From the NCBI GenBank assembly GCA_905200945.1, contig CAJKMG010000011.1:26594-90593 (forward strand): a DNA stretch of 64,000 nt. Reading direction: 5' to 3'. Below are positions 1 to 8,741 of the stretch, piece by piece. Numbering within the stretch: the first letter of the stretch is position 1; each line of letters opens with the position of its first letter. The notes under the pieces are model-generated. The model was not told where the DNA came from, searched no databases, and saw only the letters and a program-made list of their open reading frames with translations. This DNA comes from an uncultured Akkermansia sp. (GTDB lineage Bacteria > Verrucomicrobiota > Verrucomicrobiia > Verrucomicrobiales > Akkermansiaceae). Position numbers and translations under genes: made by a program.

Positions 1-77
1 TTGAGCGGTAAATGGCATGACCGCAGTGTATGTTCCATCTGTTGAAAAAAAGAAGGTTTCCCGGATGTATTATTGTC

Positions 78-1265
78 ATGCCTTCCGTAGTATATCCCCC
101 CGGCAACGAACGTATTTACGTGGTGGACGCTCTGCGCGGCTTTGCCGTAATGGCGATTATGCTGCTGCATTTTCTGGAACATTTCATCTATAATTCCTAT
201 CCCGTGGCTTCTTCCCCAATGATGGAAGCGGCCAACCAGCAGTTCAAAGAGGTCTTTTTCTTCCTGTTCGCCGGCAAGTCCTACACCATTTTCGCCCTTC
301 TGTTCGGATTCACTTTTGCCGTCCAGTACCGCAACCAGGCCCGGAGGGGGCGGGATTTTGCGGGCAGGTTTGTCTGGCGCATGTGCCTGCTGGCGGGGTT
401 CGCCTGCATGAATGCGGTGTTTTTTCCGGGCGGGGACGTTTTGCTGACTTTTTCACTTGCAGGTTTGTTGCTGGTGCCGTGCCGCCGTTTGAAGACTTCC
501 GCGCTGGTGGTTTTGTCTCTGTTTTTCCTGGCCCAGCCGCTGGAGTGGGCCTATGCGGCGGTGCAGTGGATGCATCCGGGCTGGGTTCCTCCCTCCCTGT
601 CCGTGGCAGAATCATACGCGTCTCTGAAATCCGCCGTGGATACGGGAAATTTCTGGCTGATGGCCTGGGAGAACCTGACCACAGGACAGTGGGCCAGCCT
701 GGCGTGGGGTATTGAAGCCGGGCGTCTGATGCAGGCTCCGGGCCTGTTCCTGCTGGGGTTTGTTCTGGGGCGCCAGGATTTCTTCCTGCAGAATGACGGG
801 ACGGCTGCGTTCTGGACCCGCGGACTTCTTTTTTCCCTGGTCGGGGTCGGCATATTTTACGTGGTGATGTGCCTGCCGGGGCTGCCGGGGCCTGTGCATA
901 CCGTGTTTAACATGTGGCACAATGCTTGCTTTACCGGCGTGTGGGTGGCCGGGTTCGTTCTGCTGTACCGGCTGGAATATTTCAGGAAAGCGACGGCTCC
1001 GTTGCTGACTTACGGGCGCATGAGCCTGACCAACTACGTTTCCCAGTCCGTGATAGGCTCCCTGATTTTTTTCCCGTATGCGCTGGGGCTGGCTCCCTAC
1101 TGCGGGTATCTGGCCAGTTTCGCGGTCGGCGTTGCCGCCATGGCCGGGCAGATATGGTTCTGCCGCTGGTGGCTGGAGCGGCACCGCTACGGGGTGCTGG
1201 AAGGATTATGGCACCGGGCGACATGGCTGGCCGCCGGGAAGGTTCCCGGTCCGGAACGCCGGTAG
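78..1265 (+). CDS. DUF418 (YeiB-like) multi-spanning membrane protein
   Basis: The 395-residue product is very hydrophobic with about eight to ten predicted membrane segments. An N-terminal VVDALRGFAVMAI motif followed by LLHF is typical of the DUF418/YeiB and acyltransferase-3-like membrane families. The C-terminal part holds GRMSLTNYVSQS, the most recognisable DUF418 block, followed by more membrane helices and a basic tail. An in-frame ATG lies 48 bases upstream, but MPSVVYPP leads directly into the conserved core, so I prefer it. The family's biochemical role is not established; transport or envelope roles are guesses. The following gene starts over 300 bases away, so no operon is evident. 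Confidence 0.8.
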   Translation: MPSVVYPPGNERIYVVDALRGFAVMAIMLLHFLEHFIYNSYPVASSPMMEAANQQFKEVFFFLFAGKSYTIFALLFGFTFAVQYRNQARRGRDFAGRFVWRMCLLAGFACMNAVFFPGGDVLLTFSLAGLLLVPCRRLKTSALVVLSLFFLAQPLEWAYAAVQWMHPGWVPPSLSVAESYASLKSAVDTGNFWLMAWENLTTGQWASLAWGIEAGRLMQAPGLFLLGFVLGRQDFFLQNDGTAAFWTRGLLFSLVGVGIFYVVMCLPGLPGPVHTVFNMWHNACFTGVWVAGFVLLYRLEYFRKATAPLLTYGRMSLTNYVSQSVIGSLIFFPYALGLAPYCGYLASFAVGVAAMAGQIWFCRWWLERHRYGVLEGLWHRATWLAAGKVPGPERR

Positions 1266-1579
1266 GAAACGGGGCTTCGGCGCAATGGTGTTCCCCGAAT
1301 TTGAGCGGATGCTCTTTTGCGTCTTCTGCCAAAGCCGGTGATTTATCCGGACGGAGGAGTCGTCCGGCCCAGCAAAGGGCCTTATGGGGGAGGCTGAGGA
1401 AGGGGAAAAGAGAAGAACATTTCATGACGGCGGGAGACATGAAAGCGCGGTATTTTTTTTAAATGGTTTTCCGGGAGATTCTTTCCACAGGGAACGATCT
1501 GTTTTCCTGGGGGGGGGCGGACAGCTGCAGGAGAAGGTTACGTACCAGATGGCGCTTTTCTTTAAAGGGGAGATGTAGT
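1266..1579. other. Intergenic region without a recognisable gene
   Basis: These 314 bases separate two plus-strand genes. They contain homopolymer runs (a T8 tract near 1450 and a G9-10 tract near 1510) but no convincing hairpin terminator, RNA gene or conserved ORF. Short open frames here lack any family resemblance. The 3' end provides a good Shine-Dalgarno sequence (AAAGGGGAG) for the next gene. Confidence 0.5.
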
Positions 1580-2578
1580 ATGGCATGGTGTATGGAAAGG
1601 GGGACGGGCATAGGCGGCTTTTTCGGGCTGGAATTGCCGGAGTACGGCAATTTCCCGCAGCGGCATCCCGGCAGGAGTGTAGCCGTGAATTCCGGCAGAC
1701 GCGCTTTGGAATATATCCTGCGCCGCCTGGGGGATGTGCGCCGTGTCCGCGTGCCCATGTATACATGCCGGACGGTGGTGGAAACGATGGAACGGCTTGG
1801 CATTCCCGTGATTCCTTACCACATTGACGAACGCCTGGAACCGGAAGAACTGCCGGAATTGGAGAAGGGGGAGTACTTTTTGTACACCAATTACTTCGGA
1901 ATTAAGGAGAAGTGCGTGGATCTCCTGGCTTTCCGGTATGGCGGAAGCCTGATTGTGGATAATGCGCTGGCTCTGTATTCTCCCGCCCGTTCCGGAGTGG
2001 CCTCCCTGTACAGTCCGCGCAAGTTTTCCGGTCTTCCGGATGGAGGAATCGCCGTGATGGATGCGGAGCAGCCCTTGCCGGAACCGGAGGAACAGGACGA
2101 ATCCCTGCCGGACGCCGCCTTTTTGCTGGAATGCCTGGAGCATGGGCAGGAAAGGGCTTCCGCCGCCTGCGAACGGAACGAACAGCGCTTGCAGAATACC
2201 CCGCTGCGAAGGATTTCCCGTCTGACGGAGCGACTGATGAGCGGCATTGATTATGAACAGGCGCGGCTGCTCCGGATGAATAATTTCCTGTATCTTCATG
2301 AAAGGCTGGGCCATTTGAACCGCCTTTCCGTGGAGCCGGATTCTTTGTCCGCTCCGTGTTATTATCCGTTTTGGACGGCTTTCCCCGAGCTGAGGAACGT
2401 GTTGATTGATCAGCGTGTTCTGATTCCGCTCCTGTGGCCGGAAGTGTTGGCTCAGGCCCCTGCCGGCAGCCTGGAACGGAAACTGGCGCTGCATCTTCTG
2501 CCGCTTCCCGTGGACCAGCGCTGCGGGCCGCAGGCCATGGAGCGCGTCGCCCGGATTGTGGAGGCATTCTATACCTGA
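1580..2578 (+). CDS. DegT/DnrJ/EryC1/StrS-like PLP-dependent aminotransferase
   Basis: The 332-residue protein resembles sugar aminotransferases of the DegT/DnrJ fold. AVNSGRRALEYIL (about 35-47) matches the phosphate-binding start of the fold, VPMYTC the following strand, and IVDNALAL (about 125-132) carries the Asp (127) expected to contact the PLP ring nitrogen. SPRKFSGLPDGG (about 145-156) places Lys148 where the Schiff-base lysine sits. It is shorter than typical 370-400 residue members. The start follows AAAGGGGAG at good spacing; an upstream in-frame ATG at 1463 lacks such a site and adds unconvincing sequence. No nucleotide-sugar pathway genes surround it, so the substrate is unknown. 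Confidence 0.7.
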   Translation: MAWCMERGTGIGGFFGLELPEYGNFPQRHPGRSVAVNSGRRALEYILRRLGDVRRVRVPMYTCRTVVETMERLGIPVIPYHIDERLEPEELPELEKGEYFLYTNYFGIKEKCVDLLAFRYGGSLIVDNALALYSPARSGVASLYSPRKFSGLPDGGIAVMDAEQPLPEPEEQDESLPDAAFLLECLEHGQERASAACERNEQRLQNTPLRRISRLTERLMSGIDYEQARLLRMNNFLYLHERLGHLNRLSVEPDSLSAPCYYPFWTAFPELRNVLIDQRVLIPLLWPEVLAQAPAGSLERKLALHLLPLPVDQRCGPQAMERVARIVEAFYT

Positions 2579-2842
2579 ATGCAGAGGGCGGATTTTGTAT
2601 GGAGCATGTTTCTGGCGGCGGGCGTGATTTACTTTCCCTGCGTATTTATGAGAACCTCCGTTCGGGAACGTTGTTCCGGTCTTTCTTCCGTGATCTGGCG
2701 GGAGACTTGTCTGAAAGGGCCTTTTTCCTTATGCAGGGTTGCTTGACGCCATATGCGCCGGGGAGGAAGGCGTTTTTCCGTTCCCGGACCTGCGGCTTCG
2801 CGATGCTGCCGCTTTTCCGACAGCGCCGGGAATTGGCCGGGG

Positions 2843-3895
2843 TTATTTGGCGGAATCCTTGTCCAGATTCAGAATGCCCAGCACGGACATGTTCCCTTCC
2901 GCATCTTTTCCGGAAGGGAGATAGACCTTCGCATTGTTCAGCATGTTTTCAAAAGCCTTGGCGCGGAGCATGTTCGGTCCCATGGCCTTTTCCTTCAGCG
3001 CCAGTCCTTCCGCTTCCGCCCGGGCCGCTTCCAGGGCTGCTTCCGCCTGAGCCTTGCCCCGCATGACAATGACTTTGGCTTCCGCTTCTCCCCGGGCCAG
3101 ATTGGCGTTTGCTTCCTGGCGCGCTATTTCCATTTTCATGGCTCCTTCCGCCTCCCCGCGTGCGCGCTGGATGGCGATGTCTTTCCGGGCGATTTGAAGT
3201 TCCGTTTCCTTGCGTTCGTTTTCCTGGGTCGTCTGAACTTTCCTGACGACGGATTCAATGATGGCCTGCGGGGGATTTGTTTCTCCCACGGCTACGGAAT
3301 CCACAATAAAGGGGGTTCCGTCCAGCCGCTTGCTTAACTGCGCGTAAACGTTGTCGGAGATTTTTTGCAGGCTGCCGGAGGCATCCAGGGCATTGTACTG
3401 GCTTAATTCCGCCCGCACAGCTGTGCGGAAAGGCTGCTGGATGAAATTTTTGTAGGCAAAGAGCATGATTTCATCCGCCACTTCGTCGTCATTGCGGCCG
3501 GAGCTTTGGGCGATGCCACCGTAATCTTCCATGAATTCTTTCACCCGGGACGGGTCCAGTCGGTAAACCAGGGAAGCCTTGCAGGAGATGGGGAGCTTGT
3601 CCTTGCCCAGGATAGCCCCTCCGTTGCGGGCATCGAATTCTTCCACCGTGGTATCCGGCGTAATGGAAACCTTGCTGACTTCCTTTCTCCACGCCCATCC
3701 CGTGGAGGACGGCCCGATCAGGATGCCTTCAAACCTGTTTTGTCCGAAAATGGGTTTGGAATAGACATATCCGGCAAAGCCGGACAACACGCGCTTGTTG
3801 CTGAAATTCTGGAAGGCAAAGATGGCGGCGCCTGCGGCGATGAAAATGACGGCGGGAATAAGCAGGGAGAAGGCGGTTCTTGGAGATTTATTCAT
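2843..3895 (-). CDS. SPFH/Band 7 (prohibitin-like) membrane protein
   Basis: The product (350 aa) has one N-terminal membrane anchor (about residues 8-29), then an SPFH-type domain. A long, charged helical stretch rich in Glu, Ala, Lys and Arg (about 220-310) looks like the coiled coil through which flotillin and prohibitin proteins oligomerise. The middle contains VREFMEDY-like and AVRAELSQY segments typical of band 7 proteins. Such proteins form membrane scaffolds and often modulate FtsH-type proteolysis, but the partner here is not visible. It stands alone on the minus strand between plus-strand genes. Confidence 0.8.
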   Translation of the reverse strand: MNKSPRTAFSLLIPAVIFIAAGAAIFAFQNFSNKRVLSGFAGYVYSKPIFGQNRFEGILIGPSSTGWAWRKEVSKVSITPDTTVEEFDARNGGAILGKDKLPISCKASLVYRLDPSRVKEFMEDYGGIAQSSGRNDDEVADEIMLFAYKNFIQQPFRTAVRAELSQYNALDASGSLQKISDNVYAQLSKRLDGTPFIVDSVAVGETNPPQAIIESVVRKVQTTQENERKETELQIARKDIAIQRARGEAEGAMKMEIARQEANANLARGEAEAKVIVMRGKAQAEAALEAARAEAEGLALKEKAMGPNMLRAKAFENMLNNAKVYLPSGKDAEGNMSVLGILNLDKDSAK

Positions 3896-4123
3896 GATAG
3901 GGTAACGGTTGTGACGGTTCCCAACATAAGAAGAGGCTGATGAAAATCAAGTTATCTTTTCCCGTGTGTCCGGAAGAGGGAAGGAGGCAAAGTATGTCTT
4001 CTTCTGAACACAGGGGAGTGGAGAAAATGTCTTATCCGGTAAAGGTTGCCTGTTCCGTGGTGAGCATTCCGGCGAGGTGCCGGAGCGCCGCCCCGAAAAC
4101 GGGCCTCCATCTGGGTTAAGGTG

Positions 4124-4993
4124 ATGAATGTAGCCATTACGGGATCCGGCGGATTTATAGGGAGCCATTTGTCCAAGCGTCTTGAGACGTTCGGGCATCG
4201 GGTGGCGCCTCTGCAGCGCTACCTGTTTACTCAGAACGGCGTGGATTGCCTGGCGCAGGCCCTGGCAGGGTGCCATGCCGTCATCAATCTGGCCGGAGCG
4301 CCCATCAATCGGCGCTGGACGGATGCCTACAAGAAGGAACTGGTGGAAAGCCGTATCATGATTACCCGCAAACTGGTGGAAGCGGTCAACAGGCTGCATG
4401 AACCGCCGGAAGTGATGATTTCCGCCTCTGCTGTCGGGTATTACGGCACGTCCAGAGGCTGTCATGGGGAACAGGACGCTCCGGAGGCGGATTCTTTTCT
4501 GGCGGAATTGTGTGTGGCCTGGGAAAAGGAGGCCGGGCTGGTGAACAGCTCCGTGCGGCTGGTTCTTACCCGGTTTGGCGTGGTTCTTTCTCCGGATGGC
4601 GGGGCGCTCCCCGAAATGATGCGCCCGGCCCGGTTCGGCGTTACGGCAGCCGTAGGAAACCCGGATCATCTTTTTTCCTGGGTGGCTCTGGAAGATCTGG
4701 TGAATGCCCTCATCTTCATCATGGACAGGAAGAATATTTCCGGCCCTGTCAATGTAACGGCTCCGGAGCGAACCACCAACCGGGAATTCTACAGGGCAGC
4801 CGCAGAACACTTCCACACCCGTCTGTCCATCCCTGTCCCTGACGCCGTTCTGCGGCTGTTGATGGGAGAAGCTTCCCGGGTGATTACCGGCGGTCAGTGC
4901 GCCGTTCCGGAGACGCTGATGAGGGAAGGGTTCCAATTCCAATATCCGGATATCCTTACTTTTTTTAACAAAGCATTTTCTGTCAGCTCATGA
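4124..4993 (+). CDS. TIGR01777-family NAD-dependent epimerase (YfcH/SulA-like)
   Basis: This 289-residue extended SDR begins with the Rossmann motif ITGSGGFIGSHL (about 5-16). It continues with INLAGAPINRRW, a block characteristic of TIGR01777 proteins, then SASAVGYYG containing the YY pair of the active-site region, and a C-terminal DUF1731-like portion. The physiological substrate of the family is not established. A GTG at 4121 immediately precedes the chosen ATG; either could be used. Its stop overlaps the next gene's start by four bases (ATGA), implying translational coupling with the lipocalin. Confidence 0.82.
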   Translation: MNVAITGSGGFIGSHLSKRLETFGHRVAPLQRYLFTQNGVDCLAQALAGCHAVINLAGAPINRRWTDAYKKELVESRIMITRKLVEAVNRLHEPPEVMISASAVGYYGTSRGCHGEQDAPEADSFLAELCVAWEKEAGLVNSSVRLVLTRFGVVLSPDGGALPEMMRPARFGVTAAVGNPDHLFSWVALEDLVNALIFIMDRKNISGPVNVTAPERTTNREFYRAAAEHFHTRLSIPVPDAVLRLLMGEASRVITGGQCAVPETLMREGFQFQYPDILTFFNKAFSVSS

Positions 4994-5499
4994 GCATGAT
5001 ACAGACCATTGTTACTTCCCTGTTTCACGGCCATTCCGTTAAAACCGAACCCATGCCGGATTTCAATCTGGAACGTTATCTGGGGGAATGGCACGAAATT
5101 GCCCGTCTGGAAAACTGGTTCGAGCGCAGTCTCAGCAAAGTTCTCGCCCGGTACGACCGCAGGGAGGACGGTTCCATTTCCGTAATTAACAGCGGGTATG
5201 ACGTTCAGACCGGGGAATGGAAGGAGGCCCGTGCGAGGGCTGTGGAGGGGGATGCTCCCAATCATTTGAAAGTGTACTTTGTACCGTTGGTGTACGGCCG
5301 GTATGAAGTGGCTTTTCTGGATGAAAATTACACCCGAGCCGTGGTTTCCGGCGGTTCCCTGAATTATCTGTGGCTGCTTGCCCGTACACCGCAGTTGAAG
5401 GATGACGAGCTTCAACCGATGCTCCATTGCGCAGAGGAACTGGGATATGACACCTCCCAGTTGATTTATTCCAGTTCCCCGCCGTTTCCGGCGCGGTAA
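4990..5499 (+). CDS. Lipocalin family protein (Blc-like)
   Basis: The 169-residue protein carries the lipocalin signature GEWHEIARLENWFER near residues 31-45, followed by alternating strands that fit an eight-stranded beta-barrel, including VYFVPLVYGRYEVAFLD and NYLWLLART. Bacterial lipocalins of the Blc type bind lysophospholipids or other hydrophobic ligands. Unlike E. coli Blc there is no lipobox or evident signal peptide, so it may be cytoplasmic. The start codon overlaps the stop of the upstream epimerase (ATGA), so the two are probably coupled, which hints at a lipid or isoprenoid-like ligand shared between them. Confidence 0.82.
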   Translation: MSMIQTIVTSLFHGHSVKTEPMPDFNLERYLGEWHEIARLENWFERSLSKVLARYDRREDGSISVINSGYDVQTGEWKEARARAVEGDAPNHLKVYFVPLVYGRYEVAFLDENYTRAVVSGGSLNYLWLLARTPQLKDDELQPMLHCAEELGYDTSQLIYSSSPPFPAR

Positions 5500-5539
5500 C
5501 CGGGCGCAGAATCTCTGTTTTCTTCTCCCGGAAGGCGCG

Positions 5540-6418
5540 TTAATAGCGCCGCCGCCAGCAAAGCGCCGTCATTCCTGCCATGAAAAGGAGAGAAGAAGCC
5601 GGTTCCGGGACATTGTCCTGCGTGTGGTAAAGGAAGTCCACACCAAAAATTTTCCATTCCTGCCCGCCTGTCTTCAGATAATAGTTTGTAGAGGAGCTTC
5701 CCCCTGCCTGCCCTTCTTCATAACGGGCTTCAACGGAAGCTTTGTTCAGACCTCCCTGGCTGTCGGAATCAGTGAAATAGAGAGAGGTTACATTAAATAT
5801 GTCTCCATAGTTGGTGTAGTCTCCCCCCCAAAGGGCGACGGAATGCCCTCCTGTCCGTCCGGTCAGCCTGAGAGTCATGCCGTATCCGTTCTGAATTCCG
5901 TACAGAAGGGCTTCCGAGATGGACATGTAGGCCCCCAGTCCCGGAGCCACCCACGGACAGGTGTTCACCGGTATGAAATCCGTGGAATAGGGAAATTTGA
6001 CGCATGCCGTATAATCGGCAATTAATTCGCACTCCGTCTTATAAACGTCCCTGCAGTAGGATGTCCACGCGTTTCGGGACTCCGTTGTTGTCCAATTTGT
6101 GTAGGAGCACATTCTGTCATACATTTCGTACATTTCATCTCCGGTCATTGCGGCTCCCTCTTTGGTATTGCGCCACCATGTCATGACGCTGGCGGCACTG
6201 GCGGCGCTGCACATGGCGGAGTCATCGTATTTATAATCCGTGATATTGTGTTTTTTTATGCTGACCCATCCGGAGTCAGCGGAAACGCCTGGCAGAAATA
6301 TTGTTCCGGATGTCTGGAGGGTAAAATCTTCTCCCTGAGATATCAGGGCCGACCCTGCGAGGAAAAGAAGGCTTTTTGCGAAAAGAGAGCAGAGATTCAT
6401 AAATGTAACGAAAAGCAT
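5540..6418 (-). CDS. Secreted IdeS/Mac (peptidase C66)-like cysteine protease with PEP-CTERM tail
   Basis: This 292-residue protein has a signal peptide (about 1-29) and a papain-like domain whose motifs follow streptococcal IdeS. GWVSIKK at 50-56 corresponds to IdeS GWYDITK (the oxyanion lysine region). AMCSAASAASVMTWW at 68-82 matches the nucleophile block LCGAATAGNMLHWW, making Cys70 the nucleophile. GHSVALWGGD with His192 and YFTDSDS with Asp217 and Asp219 match the His and Asp blocks, at close to the IdeS spacing. The C-terminus has VPEPA, a hydrophobic helix and RRRY, a PEP-CTERM sorting signal. Extra cysteines may form disulfides. Family identity is fairly secure from the motifs; IgG as substrate is only a hypothesis. 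An alternative start is at 6400. Confidence 0.75.
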   Translation of the reverse strand: MLFVTFMNLCSLFAKSLLFLAGSALISQGEDFTLQTSGTIFLPGVSADSGWVSIKKHNITDYKYDDSAMCSAASAASVMTWWRNTKEGAAMTGDEMYEMYDRMCSYTNWTTTESRNAWTSYCRDVYKTECELIADYTACVKFPYSTDFIPVNTCPWVAPGLGAYMSISEALLYGIQNGYGMTLRLTGRTGGHSVALWGGDYTNYGDIFNVTSLYFTDSDSQGGLNKASVEARYEEGQAGGSSSTNYYLKTGGQEWKIFGVDFLYHTQDNVPEPASSLLFMAGMTALCWRRRY

Positions 6419-6857
6419 ATTAATTTATTTTTTTTAATCAAACAGTTTTTGCCGTTTATAGTGTCCAGAAAGCCGGATGTAGAGGCATGTGCCGGTTTTT
6501 TCAGAGCAGGAATTGTGTTTTCATTCATGCCGGGTGGGGAATGTGAAAAGAAATTTGATTTTGAAAGGATTGGAGTTTCATTCCGGGATAAATATGAAGA
6601 GGATTAGTGGATACGGCGTTTTTTCCGGAAAGGGAATTGATGCGGTTCGGTTTTCTTTTCTGAGACGTTGGGCAGGGGACATGGACACCGGTTTTTGGCG
6701 TTTCGGGGCAGGGGGGATGCGTGTGGACGATATCTTCTTTTCCGAAGAAATATTCCGGCGTCCGCGGGAATATGCTTGCAATCAGCATGGGGTGGGGTAT
6801 GTTGGCATTCATCCAAACATTGGATGTTTGGATGAATTACTTAAAGAAGGAGTAACA
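6419..6857. other. Long divergent leader between the C66-like gene and ilvC
   Basis: About 440 bases separate the divergent start codons. The stretch next to the protease gene is AT-rich and probably holds its promoter. The frame of ilvC stays open back to 6489, but that extension has no resemblance to IlvC and lacks a ribosome site. The main structural feature is the palindrome at 6807-6837 just ahead of the ilvC ribosome-binding site. No leader peptide with branched-chain codon runs was recognised. Confidence 0.55.
6807..6837 (+). promoter_or_regulatory. Perfect 14-bp inverted repeat upstream of ilvC
   Basis: ATTCATCCAAACAT, a three-base spacer TGG, and the exact reverse complement ATGTTTGGATGAAT lie 20 bases before the ilvC start and next to its Shine-Dalgarno (GAAGGAG). 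There is no T-tract, so it is not a classical terminator. It could be an operator or an RNA hairpin controlling ilvC translation or stability. Confidence 0.6.
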
Positions 6858-7838
6858 ATGGATATTATTCATGACAACGCTGCTGATCTCAGCGCATTGA
6901 ACGGCAAGACAGTTGCCGTGATCGGGTATGGCGCCCAGGGCCGCGCCCAGGCACTTTGCATGCGTGATTCCGGTGTGAACGTGATTATCGGCGTTCGCCC
7001 CGGCAAGTCTTTTGACGCCGCCGCCCAGGACGGATTCCAGGTAATGAGCGTCGCGGAAGCCGCCGAAAAAGCGGACATCATTCACATTCTGCTGCCGGAT
7101 GAAAGCCACGGCGCCGTGTATGAAGCCGAAATCAAGCCTCACTTGAAGGCCGGCAAGACGCTTTGCTGCTCCCATGGCTTTGCGTATGTTTTCAATACCA
7201 TCGTTCCCCCTGCGGATGTGGATGTAATCATGGTGGCCCCCAAAGGCCCGGGCACGGAAGTGCGCCGGGTATTTGAAGAAGGGTTCGGCTGCCCCGGCCT
7301 GATTGCCGTGCATCAGAACCCCTCCGGAAAGGCCCGTGACGTGGCCCTCGCCATGGCCAAGGCTGAAGGCCTGACCCGCGGCGGCGTGCTGGAATGCACC
7401 ATGGCCCAGGAAACGTATGAAGATCTGTTCGGTGAACAGAACGTGCTGTGCGGAGGTCTGGTGGACCTGATGAAGTACGGCTTTGAAACCCTGACGGAAG
7501 CCGGCTACCCGCCGGAAATGGCCTATTTTGAATGCGTGCATGAAGCTAAGCTCATCGTGGATCTGATTTACAATGGCGGCATTCAGAAGATGAACTCCGT
7601 GATTTCCAACACGGCCGAATTCGGCGAATATTACAACGGCCCGCAGATACTGCCCGCAGAGGTGAAAGAACGCATGAAGGAATCCCTCAAGCGCATTGAA
7701 TCCGGCAAGTTCGCCAAGGACTGGCTGGAAGAAGCATCCAAAGGCGCTCCCAATCTCAAAGCCAAGCGCGAAGCCCTGGGCCAGCACCCGGTGGAAATCG
7801 TGGGCGCCAAGATCCGCAGCCTGTTTGAAAGGAACTAA
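6858..7838 (+). CDS. ilvC: Ketol-acid reductoisomerase
   Basis: IlvC converts acetolactate or acetohydroxybutyrate to the dihydroxy acid in valine, leucine and isoleucine synthesis, using NADPH and Mg2+. The 326-residue product shows the Rossmann motif VIGYGAQGRAQA (about 21-32), MVAPKGPGTEVRR, HQNPSGKARD and the C-terminal knotted-domain segments ETYEDLFGEQNVLCGG and YFECVHEAKLIVDLIYNGG that carry metal-binding Asp/Glu residues. The length fits class I enzymes. The start is chosen from GAAGGAG seven bases upstream and alignment with the family's usual N-terminus. A strong hairpin follows the stop. No other ilv genes are adjacent. Confidence 0.96.
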   Translation: MDIIHDNAADLSALNGKTVAVIGYGAQGRAQALCMRDSGVNVIIGVRPGKSFDAAAQDGFQVMSVAEAAEKADIIHILLPDESHGAVYEAEIKPHLKAGKTLCCSHGFAYVFNTIVPPADVDVIMVAPKGPGTEVRRVFEEGFGCPGLIAVHQNPSGKARDVALAMAKAEGLTRGGVLECTMAQETYEDLFGEQNVLCGGLVDLMKYGFETLTEAGYPPEMAYFECVHEAKLIVDLIYNGGIQKMNSVISNTAEFGEYYNGPQILPAEVKERMKESLKRIESGKFAKDWLEEASKGAPNLKAKREALGQHPVEIVGAKIRSLFERN

Positions 7839-7859
7839 GGTTCCTTTTACTTGGAACAC

Positions 7860-7892
7860 GTGCTGTTCCGCCGTATTCCGGCGGAACAGCAC
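7860..7892 (+). terminator. Strong hairpin after ilvC
   Basis: GTGCTGTTCCGCC and GGCGGAACAGCAC form a perfect 13-bp stem around a 7-base loop, 21 bases after the ilvC stop. No long T-tract follows, so it may attenuate or stabilise the 3' end instead of fully terminating. Confidence 0.65.
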
Positions 7893-7937
7893 GGATATTC
7901 CCGGGCTTTTCCCGGAAATCCGCCATTTATTCAGTTT

Positions 7938-8735
7938 ATGGAGCATGCCTCACTGGCCGTCAATGTGGAAAACGCCAGGGTATACCTGGGAGGGCACGAA
8001 ATCCTGCACAATATTTCCTGGCAGGTGCAGCGCGGAGAACGTTGTTTTATTCTGGGCGCCAACGGCGCCGGAAAGACAACGCTGGTCAAGGTGCTGATGG
8101 GGTTTGCCTGGCCTCTCTTCGGAGCCAGGGTGCAGGTCCTGGGCAAGACCTTCGGGCATGTGAACCTGCTGGAGCTGCGCAAGTCCATAGCATGGGTGAG
8201 TCCGTTCATGCACAAATGGCTGGAGGACGGCTCCTGGAACGGACGCGACATGGTGCTTTCCGGCCCCGACGGCACTATCGGCCTTCTGAGGGAGCCGACG
8301 CCGGAAGAGGAGGAAAAAGCCGCAGGAATCATGGAATCCCTGAAAGCGGAGCATTTGATGGACAGGCCGGTGGTAGCCATGTCTTCCGGGGAACAGGTGA
8401 AAGTGCTGATTGCCCGGGCTCTGATGACGAATCCGGAACTGATGATTTTGGACGAACCCAGCGTTTACCTGGATTTGGCAGGGCGGGAATTTTTATTGAA
8501 AACCATTGAAGAGCTGGCTGAAACGAGGCCTGATCTGACCATCGTGTTTATTACCCAGCGCATTGAGGATATCCTTCCCGTATTTAACCGCGGCATGATT
8601 TTAAAGTCCGGAGAAATCGTAGCGCATGGAAGCCGGGACGAGGTGCTGACGGAAGAAAACCTGAAAGACGCCTTTGAGCTGGATATCCAGTTAATCAAGA
8701 CGGAGAAGGGGCGTCTCTGGACCGTTATCCGATAA
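7938..8735 (+). CDS. ABC transporter-type ATPase, ModF/YlmA-like
   Basis: This 265-residue single ABC domain has Walker A GANGAGKTT, a signature variant SSGEQVKVLIARAL in place of LSGGQ, Walker B LMILDEP, and a switch region with IVFITQRIEDI in which Gln replaces the usual His (ITHR/ITQR occurs in ModF/YlmA-type ATPases). No permease gene is adjacent, so whether it powers transport is unclear. The ATG at 7938 gives a normal N-terminus; a TTG at 7851 would place the coding start inside the hairpin region. Six bases separate its stop from the GntR regulator downstream, so they are probably co-transcribed. Confidence 0.75.
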   Translation: MEHASLAVNVENARVYLGGHEILHNISWQVQRGERCFILGANGAGKTTLVKVLMGFAWPLFGARVQVLGKTFGHVNLLELRKSIAWVSPFMHKWLEDGSWNGRDMVLSGPDGTIGLLREPTPEEEEKAAGIMESLKAEHLMDRPVVAMSSGEQVKVLIARALMTNPELMILDEPSVYLDLAGREFLLKTIEELAETRPDLTIVFITQRIEDILPVFNRGMILKSGEIVAHGSRDEVLTEENLKDAFELDIQLIKTEKGRLWTVIR

Positions 8736-8741
8736 TTTTTC

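Noticed and set aside
6489..6857. Long N-terminal extension of ilvC
   Set aside because: The frame is open, but the extra 123 residues show no family similarity, and the ATG at 6858 has the proper ribosome site.
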